A DNA stretch of 64,000 bases from Nemertoderma westbladi (Eukaryota > Xenacoelomorpha > Nemertodermatida > Nemertodermatidae). Made by a program: the position numbers and the translations under genes. The DNA is taken from positions 23,432 through 87,431 of the forward strand of contig JAUCBJ010007698.1 in the NCBI GenBank assembly GCA_032718475.1, written 5' to 3'. The notes under the pieces are model-generated. The model made no database searches and was not told the DNA's origin. It was given only the letters and a program-made list of their open reading frames with translations. Positions 53,839 to 64,000 of the stretch are shown one piece after another; position 1 is the first letter of the stretch, and the number at the start of each line of letters is the position of its first letter.

Positions 53839-54216
53839 CATGATACAATGATACAATCATTTTGTAATGTTACAATTTTGGAATAAAACTACATACATAC
53901 TTGTTGCAAGGTACTTTACAGTGTTATGATCCTCGTGGCTTTATTTTCACTCACTCACTAACGTTCGTTCGTGTAACAAAGCCACTCGGATCACCACACT
54001 GTAAAGTACTACATTACACACAAGTATGTAAATAGTTAATTACTACCTCATTATCCCCTATTATCACCTATTTAGTCAATAGGGAACCATTATAGCCCCT
54101 ATCCCAGTTGGGTTGAGACAAGAATGTCCAAATTAAAAATAAATACCGTTCGCATTATATTATAAAAATTGTTGCAACTCATTGCACGACAGACGAGTGC
54201 TACTTGGTAATCCGTC

Positions 54217-57200
54217 CTACAATTCGTACTGAATACAATTCGTATTATCTTTACTTTCAGTTTCCATCGCCGTAGGTTCCTCATTATGGACACTTACTGG
54301 TTGGGTGTCCACCACCGGTATCTGCACCGGCGGTGCAGGTAAAACAAACTGTTGGATTTGCCGCATTCTGTCTCCGTAGAACTCGTAAACAAAGTTCCCC
54401 ATGTGTACCATGTCGCTAACGACAACGACATCCTGCGACGCCGGGGCCACCCCCACGGCTCGGCGTGACGTCACAGCGTCGTCTTGGTAACGCTCGCTGG
54501 GTACGATGTGGAGTTTATTGGGCAGGGCGAGGAACTGGCGGAAGGCCGGCCAGAGTTCGTAGCAGTTTCGGAACAGGGCGAGTCGCGCGACGACGTATAG
54601 ACCGAGACGGGCGCGACTCAGTGCGACTATGAGTCGCCGCACATCCCGCAGGTGGCCAACCGCGCGACTCCGCACCAACGAGAGGATAACGTAGTCATTC
54701 TGTTGCCCCTGGTAACGGTCGACAGTAGTGACCTTGTGTGGCGCACCGATGGCGGCGTTTGTGGCGCACCGTTTCGCTATTATATCCCGGATTAAGTGTT
54801 TCTGGCCGTTGTAGGTGGTGAGGATGGTAATTTTATCCGCGGGGTAATCGATTAATCTCATGTACATAAATATGGCGACGGCGAATTCGGCTTCACCGAG
54901 ATTCTGGTAGAAGTACGGGTTGGGTTGGGATTCCCCGACGCCGTTGAAATCCGCCACGTCAATCAACTGGAAGTCGTAGCCGAAACCGGCGTTAGCTACG
55001 CGGAATTCCTCGCGTTCTAGAACGTGCGGTAGATCCTCCAATAGGGAGTAACGCCAGCGATACAGATGGGCCAATGAGGAGCGAGCGCGACCCTGGGCGT
55101 CCAGCTGAACGGCCGGGACACCCAGTCGCACGAGACGAGTGAACAAGGACTGCTCCATGTTGGAGTACTTCTGGAAGGCGGCGTTCTTAATGACCGGCGG
55201 CAGTTGGTGGTGGTCCCCGATCATAATCCATCGTTTCAGTCGGTTGAGTCCGTCTTCCGTGTTCTGTAGAAGCAGCGGGATGAAGGTCTCGATCTCCAGT
55301 ATCTGCGCCGCCTCCTCCATTATAATGTTATCGTACTGGAAGGCGAGTTTCACGAGATCGCGTCGACGCAACGCGGCGTGCGTGCAAGTCATCGCGATGA
55401 TACGGGCCTCGCGTACCAGCAGATACTCGGAACGTTCCCGCCCGGAACGGAGCAGCTCGAACGCTCGGAACTCCTCCAACTCGGTGAATATCCGACTCAA
55501 ATACCGCCAACAACCCTCAGCGACCTCCATGTCCTCTTTGTAGTCGAGGCCTTTAAACATCGGCTGGGGCGCGTTGGAGAAGAACCCGGAGAAAGGAAAC
55601 AAAGAAGAAACTAGTTGGGTTTTATCAACCAGCTGTGTTTCGGTTTTCACTTTGTCTAGATAGGCTTCCCAGCGAGAAACAATTTGGTACAAAAAGAAAT
55701 GTCCGGCGGTCTCACAGGTGTAGCTCACATCCCCGAGGACCCCCAAGCTCTCCTGTAACCTAGCAACCTCGCCCAGGAGCTTGAGTCGTTGGTAGAGAAC
55801 GTAGTTGACTCTCCCGTAACGACTGAAATCCTTCTCCGTCTCCAAGGCTTCCTCTCCATGTCCCAACCGCAACAGATGCCGCTCATCCACGTCCAGTTGG
55901 ATGATCTTCTCGAAGAGCTGGTTGAGGGCCTGGTTGGAATGGGTTACTATGAGGGTGCGGTGTTCCGGGTGGTTGTGGTACAGATTGGAGACGATCTGAA
56001 CGGCGACGTCGGTCTTACCGGTACCGGGGGGACCCACGACCAGCGTCAGACCGGGTTGCATCCCCGATCGGATGGCCGCTACCTGGGTGGGGGTGAACCG
56101 CACCGCGTTCCTACGGGGTCGGTTGTATGGGTAGGGTCCCCGACTGGGGACCGCGTACGAATCAACTATCAGCCTTTTGGACGACTCAAATTCATCGAGT
56201 TTCCGTTTATTTACAACCTGGAAATAAATTTTGTTAAACTTTATAAATATAAGAAAAACTCTCACCAAGGAGGAATAGCAGAAAAATATAATCTCTACCA
56301 AGTCCAGACGTTGGCTCATAAACTCGAGTTTTCACCAAGTCAGACACATCCATTAAAAAAAATGGCCTTCCCAAAACTCACATGAGTTTAAGGGTTTAAG
56401 CCGTTTAAGGGTATTTTATGCCGTTAATGTAAATGTTTTAAACCGTTTAAATCAACCGTTTAAGGGTTAGAAGCAGGAAAAATATTTGAATACGAAAATT
56501 AATATCCCCCCCCCCCCCCTCCCAACCCCACTGCTTTACTTTATTTACCACTGCTTTACTTTATTTACCTCTTGGAATGTTATATTAAACGGCGGAGTTT
56601 CTCCTTTAGTGAATAAAACTTGGTATCCCTGGAAACTTTCCCTCAGATGATCCGCGCTAAGGAATGTGTCGTTCCAATCCGAAGTCGGAATCTCGGAATC
56701 CATCCGGAAGTAGCTGGCCGCGTCCGGGTCTCCGTAACCTAGCAACGTATCGTGCAACCAATCAGGGACCACGCATTCCGTGTTCATTAGGTCCCGAATT
56801 GTCTCCAAAACCGCCTTAAAGTTATTCTCCTTGGGTTTCCGTCGCAGAATAACATTGAATGTCTCGTAAACGTTTTCCGTTTGTCCGTCGATGTCGTCCT
56901 GGTACTGGTTGGGGTCCAAGGCAACGCGATACGTCCGGACGTTGTCCGGGAATTCCGGTCTGTTGTCCGGACCCTCCTCGATGACTTTACCGTCCGGGCC
57001 CAGCAGCCCCTCGACAACGCAGCCCCGGATGTAGACGACCCCCAACTGGGGAGCTAACGGCTCCCACCGCGAGAAGGGCTCGCCGTAGATCCGCGCGGCT
57101 CGCACCGTGAGTAGGAAGCAGACGTCGTGCTTCCTGAGGGACTCCCAGTCGCGGAGAGCCGGCGGCACGTCGATGGCGACGTCGCCGCGGACGCAACGAG

Positions 57201-58827
57201 GACGGGACTCGCCTAGGTTCGGTTTACCGACGTCGACAATGGAGAAACTACGCAGCGGCACGGCCATCCGGGCCCAGCCGCCAAACACGGTAGATCCGTC
57301 CTCGACGCGCCACGGCTTCATGTACAGGAGGGTCTCCTCGACGTCTGAGCGAATCTCGTAGGTGGATTCCAATCGGAAGAGTTTAAAGTTCCTCAGGAGG
57401 TAGTCGTGGAGGGTGAGGAACTGGAGGTTGAGTTTCGGTAAGGAGAGACAACCTTCTATGTAGAACTCGTCGGGAATAACTGTCTCGTCCCAGAGGAGAG
57501 TCTCGTTGGGAAACAGCGGGAGCGAGTTGATCGAGTCGATCTGGGAGCGGGTTCGTTCGTGGCGCTCGATTAGGAGTTCTAGAAGGAGTTCCTTGTCGGG
57601 GAGCTCCTGAGAGGAATCCTCCCGCGGGGGGACCAGTGCTAGCCGGGAGGCCAGGTCGTGGAGTTCCTCCGACGACAGCGGGCCGAGGTGCTCGCGGAGT
57701 CGGTCCGCGGTGTCCACCGAGCCGACGGTCGCCAACGCGAACCTCCGGAGCTCCGGGAACCCGAAAGCGGCCCGTTGCAGCTCCGCCACGCGGCCGTAGT
57801 GGATCCGCTGTGTCTCCGCTTCGCTCAACGCCGTCCCGCGTTGGTCGTCGATCTCGAATCGCGAGTAGAACCGCAACGAGTCGAGGAGTTCCGCGAACAG
57901 TCTCCCGCGGGGATGGCGAGCCAGTCGGGAGAGTCGGGACCGCGAGACGACGAGGTGGTCGTGTAGGAGGGCGTTGGCGAACCGACGGGTCGGAAGGAGG
58001 GCCTCAACGTCGATAAGAAACTCGAGGAACCGCTCGCAGTAACTAATCGAGTCCTCGTCCACCTCGGAATCCGTTACAGAAAAGTCTAAAACCTTAAAGA
58101 ATCGACGAAGGAAGTTGGAAAGAAACCGTCGACGGAACTTCAAGGATTCCAACTCTGTCGGACTCAGTTTGGAATCGTTTCTCTGGATTGCGTTCCAAAA
58201 TTTACGTAATTTCGGTTGTAATTTTAATTGGGCTTCCAGATTACCGGGTGTTAAGCAGCACCAGATTGGAAGTGAAACCAGCGATTGGATGTGCGTGCGA
58301 ACCACGTCAACCTCCAGACTGTTGAAGCAATGCATTAGGAATATAGTCAATGCCGTTTGTTCCTTTACAGTTATGGAATCCTCACATAAACTTGCCTCCA
58401 GAACTCTGCGGAATAACTTTCCGAACTCTTCCGGTTTCGATTTAAACGCCTCCCACGTAGGTACACGTTCCCGGAACTTCTCATTTACCATGGCAACTAC
58501 AGACATGATATGGGCGTAACTCGCCATATCCCCTTTAAAATTCGGCCACAAATACAACTCTAAATACTGGCTAAATTCAAGTAACATACACTTATTGATA
58601 GCAAAGTTAGTGGCCAACAATTCCTTCTTGTATATAGTCTCAATAACTGTGGGATCAAAAGCCTCCAAGGAGGGTGATTGAGGGCTCCAATATTTCCGAG
58701 CCAGTTTCCATGTTTCATCTGTTTGTATTTCTTCGATTGTTGGGGCATTACTTCGACCGAGAGTTCGCTTTTTGTTCTTCTTACCCTCTGATATCGGAGG
58801 TTTCCCTCCGTTTTCTGACACATCCAT
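54217..58827 (-). CDS. AQR: RNA helicase aquarius (intron-binding protein of the spliceosome), two exons
   Basis: Exon 1 is 58827-56569 (753 codons); the intron is 56568-56218 (GTAAAT...TTTCCAG, phase 0, 351 bp); exon 2 is 56217-54217 (666 codons). Total 1419 residues against about 1485 in human. The N-terminal half contains the all-helical region ([60 protein letters not shown]), then [30 protein letters not shown] and [20 protein letters not shown]. The C-terminal half is an SF1 helicase: GPPGTGKTD (about 815), MEEAAQ (about 1053), GDHHQLPP (about 1087), [14 protein letters not shown] and [11 protein letters not shown] is a nuclear SF1 helicase of the XAB2/IBC complex that binds introns upstream of the branch point and couples splicing to snoRNP assembly. 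All catalytic motifs are intact. I chose ATG 58827; the codon two earlier is GTG. The short C-terminal tail lacks the long acidic extension of vertebrates. Confidence 0.96.
56218..56568 (-). other. Single intron of AQR
   Basis: Donor GAG|GTAAAT and acceptor TTTATTTCCAG|GTT join FNITFQE to [10 protein letters not shown] in frame. The exon 1 frame stops 7 codons into the intron. A C tract (56506-56519, a G tract on the sense strand) lies 50 bases inside the donor. Near the donor there is a short direct repeat (TTTATTTACC.CTGCTTTAC). Confidence 0.95.
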
Positions 58828-61800
58828 TGTCACGTTCTGCCGTTGGTGCCGTTAGCTTTACTGTTTACCGCTTGACCTTGCTTAAGTCCAACTTGAACAG
58901 TTTAATCAACAGACAATCCTACGCACTACAGCGACAGCCTACCGACGGTAAACAGGTAAAGCTTTGCAGTTTTATTTTACGTCTCGTTAAAAATAGGTGT
59001 TTAAATTTCCCGCTCTAATGAGGGGTTGTCAAAGACAAAGAGCGGCCCTAATATTCGTTTTTATTACTGTACACCATGAACCGTAATATAGTGTCATTTT
59101 ATGATGACACGGACCCCCCCCCCCCCCCCAGATTTTTCTACAAATCTTTATAATATTGCTTGAAATTTGAAACACAACTAGTTACACTCACCGTCGTTGA
59201 CCCCATGAAGCCGGAATTTTCGATTTCGCCTTTAATTTTTTTAATAAGCGTTTTAAAAAAGTGTCTTTTGCGAAATCGCACCCTCCGTATCGTGGCCATT
59301 CTTCACAATAGTCGTAATTTTTTCATATTATTAAAAAGCTTGCGTTGCAAGGATTCAAAATATGTAACAATATCTGAATTTCGTTGAGAACCACACTTTT
59401 CTGTATACTTTTTATAAGTTTTCGGAGAGATTTCCACCCTTTAGGATAAATATGATCGAATCGATAATACAGAAAATCACCCTTCAATGTTTCACATTTC
59501 GCCGACATAATAACGACAGACCGTCACTTCCCCTAAACGTCTGAAATTACTATGAAAGTAAGTTTGGCGAGAAACAATTCCCGGGTTGGTTTTTGACTAT
59601 TTAGTATTTAACTCACAGAAGTTCGCGCAATAATGATTTTCTATTGAGATAACGTGGAGCGACATACAGTAGCACATGGAGAAATCGTAGCCGAAACCAA
59701 CCCAGATTCGGCGCAGTAACAGACTACAGTATGTGGAACTGTGACAGTAGGGCCTAATATTTCTACAGGTGTATATCATATGCATTGCAAATTTTAATTT
59801 GGCAATAGTATAAGTGATAATCAGTATAAGTGAAGAATGGGATTGGCGAATCGGAAAATTTTTTTTCGAGTTCTCGTTGGTTTCATGTGAAAGATAATTT
59901 TAATTGCAAAATTAGCAACCTCGGAAAATCAAGCTGACTGCATTAGTGACGTCACCAATGCAGCACAAAATGTTCAATGGTTAGGCCTACTATACCATAA
60001 ATGCACTATGCACTTTGGATTATATTATGGATTCGCACTTTTCAGAAGTCACTTTTTATTTTTGTACTACAGTATCTAGTTTTTTCTAGTTTTTTATGAA
60101 TGTTATAGAACACGTGTTAGTTATCATTTTTTGAACATTTTTTTGGAAAAAATACCATCCTACTTTCAGAAGGTCAAATATTTGTTCTAGAAAAAAAACC
60201 TCATGAAAAACGCCCTTTTCATATGAAAAAATTGGCCAAACTATGAGTACCCACCCAAGGTATTAATGTCCGTATTTCACTATGGAAGAAGCTTCGATGG
60301 ACGCCATTTATGCTGAAAGAGCTCGTTCACACATTATATAACGCACGTTAGTTTTGGTTAATGTTATTATGCGTTATAAGGGTGGAGTGGTGGTCAAAAA
60401 TTCCCATGTTTTGCGTTATAGGCCCAGATAAAAGTGATAGAGGCTTACAACAAATAAACCGACACGTACTCTAAGGGTGTCAAAAAGTAACATTTTTTAT
60501 CTTGATTGCTTTCTTATTTGTCTCGCTACACTCGCCAAATTATATCGCTCGACAAAAAAAAGTCTAGGCCAATCATTTTTGCCATCACTTAAGGGGGGGG
60601 GGGGGGGGGGGTGGGGGGTATACAAATTTTGGTAAAAATTACGGATTTTTTTTATTTTTATTTCATCTAAAGCAGAATTTAATGAGGATTTTAAATCTGA
60701 AAACGGCTTGGCTCTAGTTATGGCTGATTTTATATCTGTCTCTCGGTCTGTCTGTCACCCCATCCAGCTAACACTTTTGTTTTATTCCTATTTACTGTAA
60801 TTTAATTCGCGGTAATTTAATCTTCCAAGTCAATTTTACTAAGTCTGTCTGACGGTCTGTCCATCATTTTTCTGTCTGCCGACGTCTGTCCATTGACGGA
60901 CGGACATTGACAGACATTGTGACAGACAGACAGATTAGATTTTGCCACAACATATAAACTAATATCTGAAATGAAATCTTTAACTTTAAATGAAAACTTT
61001 AAATGCATTTTACTGGTCTTTATTATTTCTCGATTTTGGGATTTTATAAATTTTTTAAAATGCTACTCCACCGACATTTCTCAATGGATTTTGATTCTGT
61101 TTTTTTTTGTTCTGATCATAAACTCAATAAGAATAATACTCTTTGACAGAATTTCGAAATTCGACTTTGTTCTCATTTTAAAACCAAAAATGTAGTCATG
61201 TATGAAAAAAGTAGATTTTCAAAATTTTTAATTACGAAAAGTGCCCTAAAAATTTTATTTTTGTGAAATTTGAAATTCTGTCAGTGTTGTGGCAACATAC
61301 CTCATGAATGTTCGCAGCAGTTTCAGCAAATTCCACCAAAGATTGAATGAGGAGTAGTGTTAGACGACTAACCAATGAAAATTGATTTTTTTTGACATCA
61401 GCCAATCAGAAACGAGTATTTTGAGATTTAGACTACAGAAATGGAAAGCCCATCGCAAACCCCATTGTTCATTGCGAATGTATATAATGTCAGTGATGGC
61501 GACTATTTCCAAAAGACTTTCTGATGTCGCTGTAAGTGTAAGATTCAACAATCATTATCATTCACTGAAGGCAAGGCCTTTGTGTGAAGGGGGAAGTTCT
61601 GATCAATATAAGGCTGATTTGTCACGGCCAGGGAGTTATTATACTGTACATTAGTGGAAGTTATCATGACTTCTTTGTAGATAAATCCACTGTACTGTAC
61701 ACATCGTTCTCTACCTACTTACACAATGTCCTGGAATATGCCCTTACTGCAATGTCGTAATTCTGTGGGGCGAGCCACGAAGTGAGTGAGCCTTAGCGTA

Positions 61801-62281
61801 GTGGTACCATTAATCAACCTGTCGTTCTGTCGTTCTGTCGTTCTGTCGTGTTCAATTTTAAACGTTAATAACTCGGCCAATCTTTGATGAAATCTATCCA
61901 AACTTGGTACACATGTTGTATGGCAAAAGTTTAGAAATTTTCCAAGTAGAATTTCCGTGTGGCCTTCGAGAAGCTAAGATAATAGCAGTTAATTAGTTAA
62001 TTAAGTTGATTACGGTAAAAACACCATTTTCAACCTGCCTTTTAAAGGAAATTAATTGTTTTACAGTATAAGACTTCAATAATTATACTTAAAAAATATA
62101 CAGATGTAATCCGCATACTCCATTCTATTATAGTTTTTAATTAGTTCAAGTGATTTGCTTTAATAATCGTGTCTTTAATTGATCTAAAGTAATTAAACCG
62201 GCATAAAAAATGTATTCTCATTAAATACTGCTCATTTATTGGTTAACATCCAAGTTGGCTTGATTCCCAGCAACACTTGAG
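58828..62281. other. Intergenic DNA right of AQR, no gene seen
   Basis: It includes the presumed AQR promoter/5' UTR (58.83-59.0 kb). The rest holds a C tract (59114), a G tract (60593-60611), CTGTCTGTC-rich stretches (60.74-60.94 kb) and a GTCGTTCT run (61.82-61.85 kb). Short ORFs exist, but none has a recognisable domain or coding-like neighbour. Confidence 0.5.
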
Positions 62282-62420
62282 GTATTCAGTCAGCCTTGCT
62301 TGTAAGAGGCAGACTGCTGCTGCTGCTAGTAGCCATCCATTCACTCACTCTCCATTGAACTGGCTGATTGGAGGTGTGTGTGTATCGGGTTCAATGACAT
62401 TAATATTATTACTAAAGTAA
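62282..62420 (+). repeat. Dispersed repeat, copy 2
   Basis: Same family as 34675-34845 (shared AGAGGCAGACTGCTGCTG and TTCAATGACATTAATATTAT), with small indels. Confidence 0.75.
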
Positions 62421-64000
62421 CGTCGGGATGTTAATATTCACTGGAGCTATGAGTCTCTCTGGTTAGTTGAATGAATGAAATAAATAATTGTTTTACTGTT
62501 CCGAATATCAATGTTTATTTCTGTAGGCCAACTTACTGTATTATTATTTAATCTAAATGTACATAATAGTTTAAATAAATTATTTCACAATTTCATTCCA
62601 ATTCATACTGCTTACGCAACCATGCTAATTAGGTATATTAAATGGCAGGATTGTTTTTAATTAAAATTTTTACAGAGCAAACAAGTATATTGTATTTAAC
62701 TGAAAGTTAATTTATTTCGGTAAGTAGGCCTTGCGGTTTGTTAGTTTAGTTAGTATAATAAGTATCAAATATATTACGTGCTGCTGTACAGTAAACGCGG
62801 CTTTGCGTTATTGAATTACAGAATTGGCGGTACAAAGTACATTAATAGGGATCAGGCATATTGCATTTATATAATTGTTGTTGTAAATGTACAATAATAT
62901 GCGCCACTTTTATTTTAGTAACTGCAATGTGTATTTCATTTGTACCTGCAACCCATTAAAAAGGGCAGCTGAACATATCGCGGACAGGCTGACTATTCAC
63001 CATAACAAAAAAACCCAAATCGCCGCAGTTCCACTTACAGTTCCATATTATTCTGTTTTGCAATTTAACCCAATTTATCTGCTCTCTGCTACACGCGGTT
63101 TTATCCACGAGTTTTGTAAAGTCCCGACTTATCGGGAATGACATGAACTTAGCGTCCGGAATATTCTGATCAGATTAAATCTACTTGGCGCTGTAATACT
63201 GCATCCCGTTGTACCAGAAGTTATTAAAACATACCGGCCCCTCAAATGCGCTTGCAGTGGGTTAGAGAACAACATATACCGCCCCAGTACAACCGCTATT
63301 TTGATAAGGTCCAATATATAATATATATATATGGTCTAACATATGATAGTTCACTAATCAGCTAATAGGCCTATTAATTCGTGAGATTTCAATTTATAAA
63401 TAAAACTAATATACGAGCTCATATGAGCTCAATTGATTGATTGATTGAAGGTATGACCGTTGTTGTGGGGGACTAGGTCTACCTGTCTAGCAGCTAATAA
63501 CTCGTCCGTGGAGAGAATAATATAAGTCGAGGAACACAACGAAACGCGTTTAATTTATTTATTTATTCCAATTGGGGATGCTTTCTAACGCGGGAATGCG
63601 GTGCTATTAAACATCAACACATTCCTGCGCGTGCGTCGATATTGTGCACCCTAATACTAACAACCCACCCAGACACCCCCTACCCCTCACCCCCCCCCCC
63701 CCCCCCCCATCACCCAACATTACTATGTATAGATCAATGCAGCTCAATATATTAGTAAAGGTATCGTCTGATTAGCTTTCCTACACATGACCTCTTATCC
63801 TTGTAGTTGTTTATTTATTTACACTATTTTTTGTTGAGTAAATCTTTCTGATAGGGGGGGGGGGGGGGGGGGGGGGGGGGACTTACTCTGGACGAGCGCA
63901 ACGATTGAACGACGCTTATAATAATTAAGACGAGTACGGCGTTGATTATATTCATATACACCACCTGGCTTTGCATATTTAACGTGCGATTGGAAATAAG
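62421..64000. other. Intergenic, with C and G tracts
   Basis: No gene recognised. A 19-base C tract lies at 63690-63708 and a 27-base G tract at 63854-63880. ACGAGCTCATATGAGCTC at about 63413-63430 resembles the GAGCTC pair at 17.38 kb. Confidence 0.5.

Larger units (their letters stand above)
53195..53890. mobile_element. Probable inverted-repeat element carrying a SINE and a poly-C end
   Basis: TTTATTCCAAAATTG (53196-53210) is repeated inverted at 53873-53887, with neighbouring GCATTAC/GTAATG also matched. Further in, GGGGGGGAAACTGGACGCAA (53286-53305) faces TTTTGCGTCTAG followed by C's (53796-53835). Two nested inverted repeats are therefore visible. No TSD established. Confidence 0.45.

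Noticed and set aside
55789-56385. Plus-strand ORF of 198 codons spanning the AQR intron
   Set aside because: Runs antisense through a conserved exon and the intron; no recognisable domain.
57636-58016. Plus-strand ORFs of 60-198 codons opposite AQR
   Set aside because: Shadows of a GC-rich coding region; the sense strand carries the conserved protein.
54217-58833. Two separate genes instead of one AQR
   Set aside because: Canonical donor and acceptor join the two open frames in phase 0 and restore the expected AQR order; neither half alone is a known protein.
58831-58833. GTG at 58833 as AQR start
   Set aside because: A conventional ATG lies two codons later at 58827; GTG starts are not expected for this gene.

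Overview
This is eukaryotic DNA from an invertebrate animal. Three things point that way: two conserved eukaryotic genes (a SCYL2-type pseudokinase and the spliceosomal helicase AQR, which has a canonical GT-AG intron), a membrane-anchored fibrinogen-domain protein, and many BEL/Pao retrotransposon relics, a superfamily known only from metazoans. I cannot name the species. The host genes look intron-poor: AQR has one intron, and the first 473 coding bases of SCYL2 have none. Intergenic DNA is AT-rich, packed with repeats and punctuated by long G or C homopolymers.

Layout. The left edge (1-473, minus) is the 5' coding end of SCYL2. The right part (54217-58827, minus) is a complete AQR gene. 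Almost all of the ~54 kb between them is accessory DNA. From left to right it holds: a decayed BEL/Pao gag-protease element (2177-7136, minus) with a long leader; a second, more broken BEL relic (10.3-11.6 kb); two MITE-like elements (11.9-13.9 kb); an intact ORF for a type II membrane protein with a C-terminal fibrinogen-like domain (14436-16013); LINE 3' fragments; a broken gag-like plus-strand element (18.2-20.0 kb); LINE reverse-transcriptase debris interrupted by a 55-bp satellite (21.5-23.1 kb); a further BEL gag scrap (23.5-23.8 kb); a 15-bp minisatellite (24.5-24.8 kb); two truncated copies of the fibrinogen-protein gene (25.9-26.8 and 28.1-28.8 kb) around a satellite block; a large inverted repeat (29.5-33.9 kb) with a LINE and a MITE nested inside; more tandem repeats and a LINE tail (34-36 kb); one full-length, very young BEL/Pao-type LTR element (36883-51314, minus) with 5-bp target-site duplications; a 1.5-kb 55-bp satellite array (51.6-53.1 kb); and a tRNA-derived SINE. 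The DNA right of AQR (58.8-64 kb) shows no gene.

The most informative structures are these. (1) The young LTR element has near-identical 1.2-kb LTRs, yet its single 1469-codon ORF lacks the reverse transcriptase and integrase core. It reads gag, protease, RNase H tail and integrase N-terminus in one frame, so it looks like a non-autonomous family. (2) Its 3' LTR carries a 2.3-kb inverted-repeat transposon. The sister LTR is the exact empty site, so termini and target duplication can be read directly. That insert carries nine exact copies of a 9-bp motif in mirrored orientation. (3) The older BEL element has a 20-bp near-palindrome inserted in its gag in three different reading frames. (4) BEL gag coding strands are enriched in perfect 5' splice-site sequences. 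(5) One truncated copy of the fibrinogen-protein gene is fused to a copy of the 3' end of AQR.

All reading is by eye. Domain names rest on recognised motifs, not on searches.
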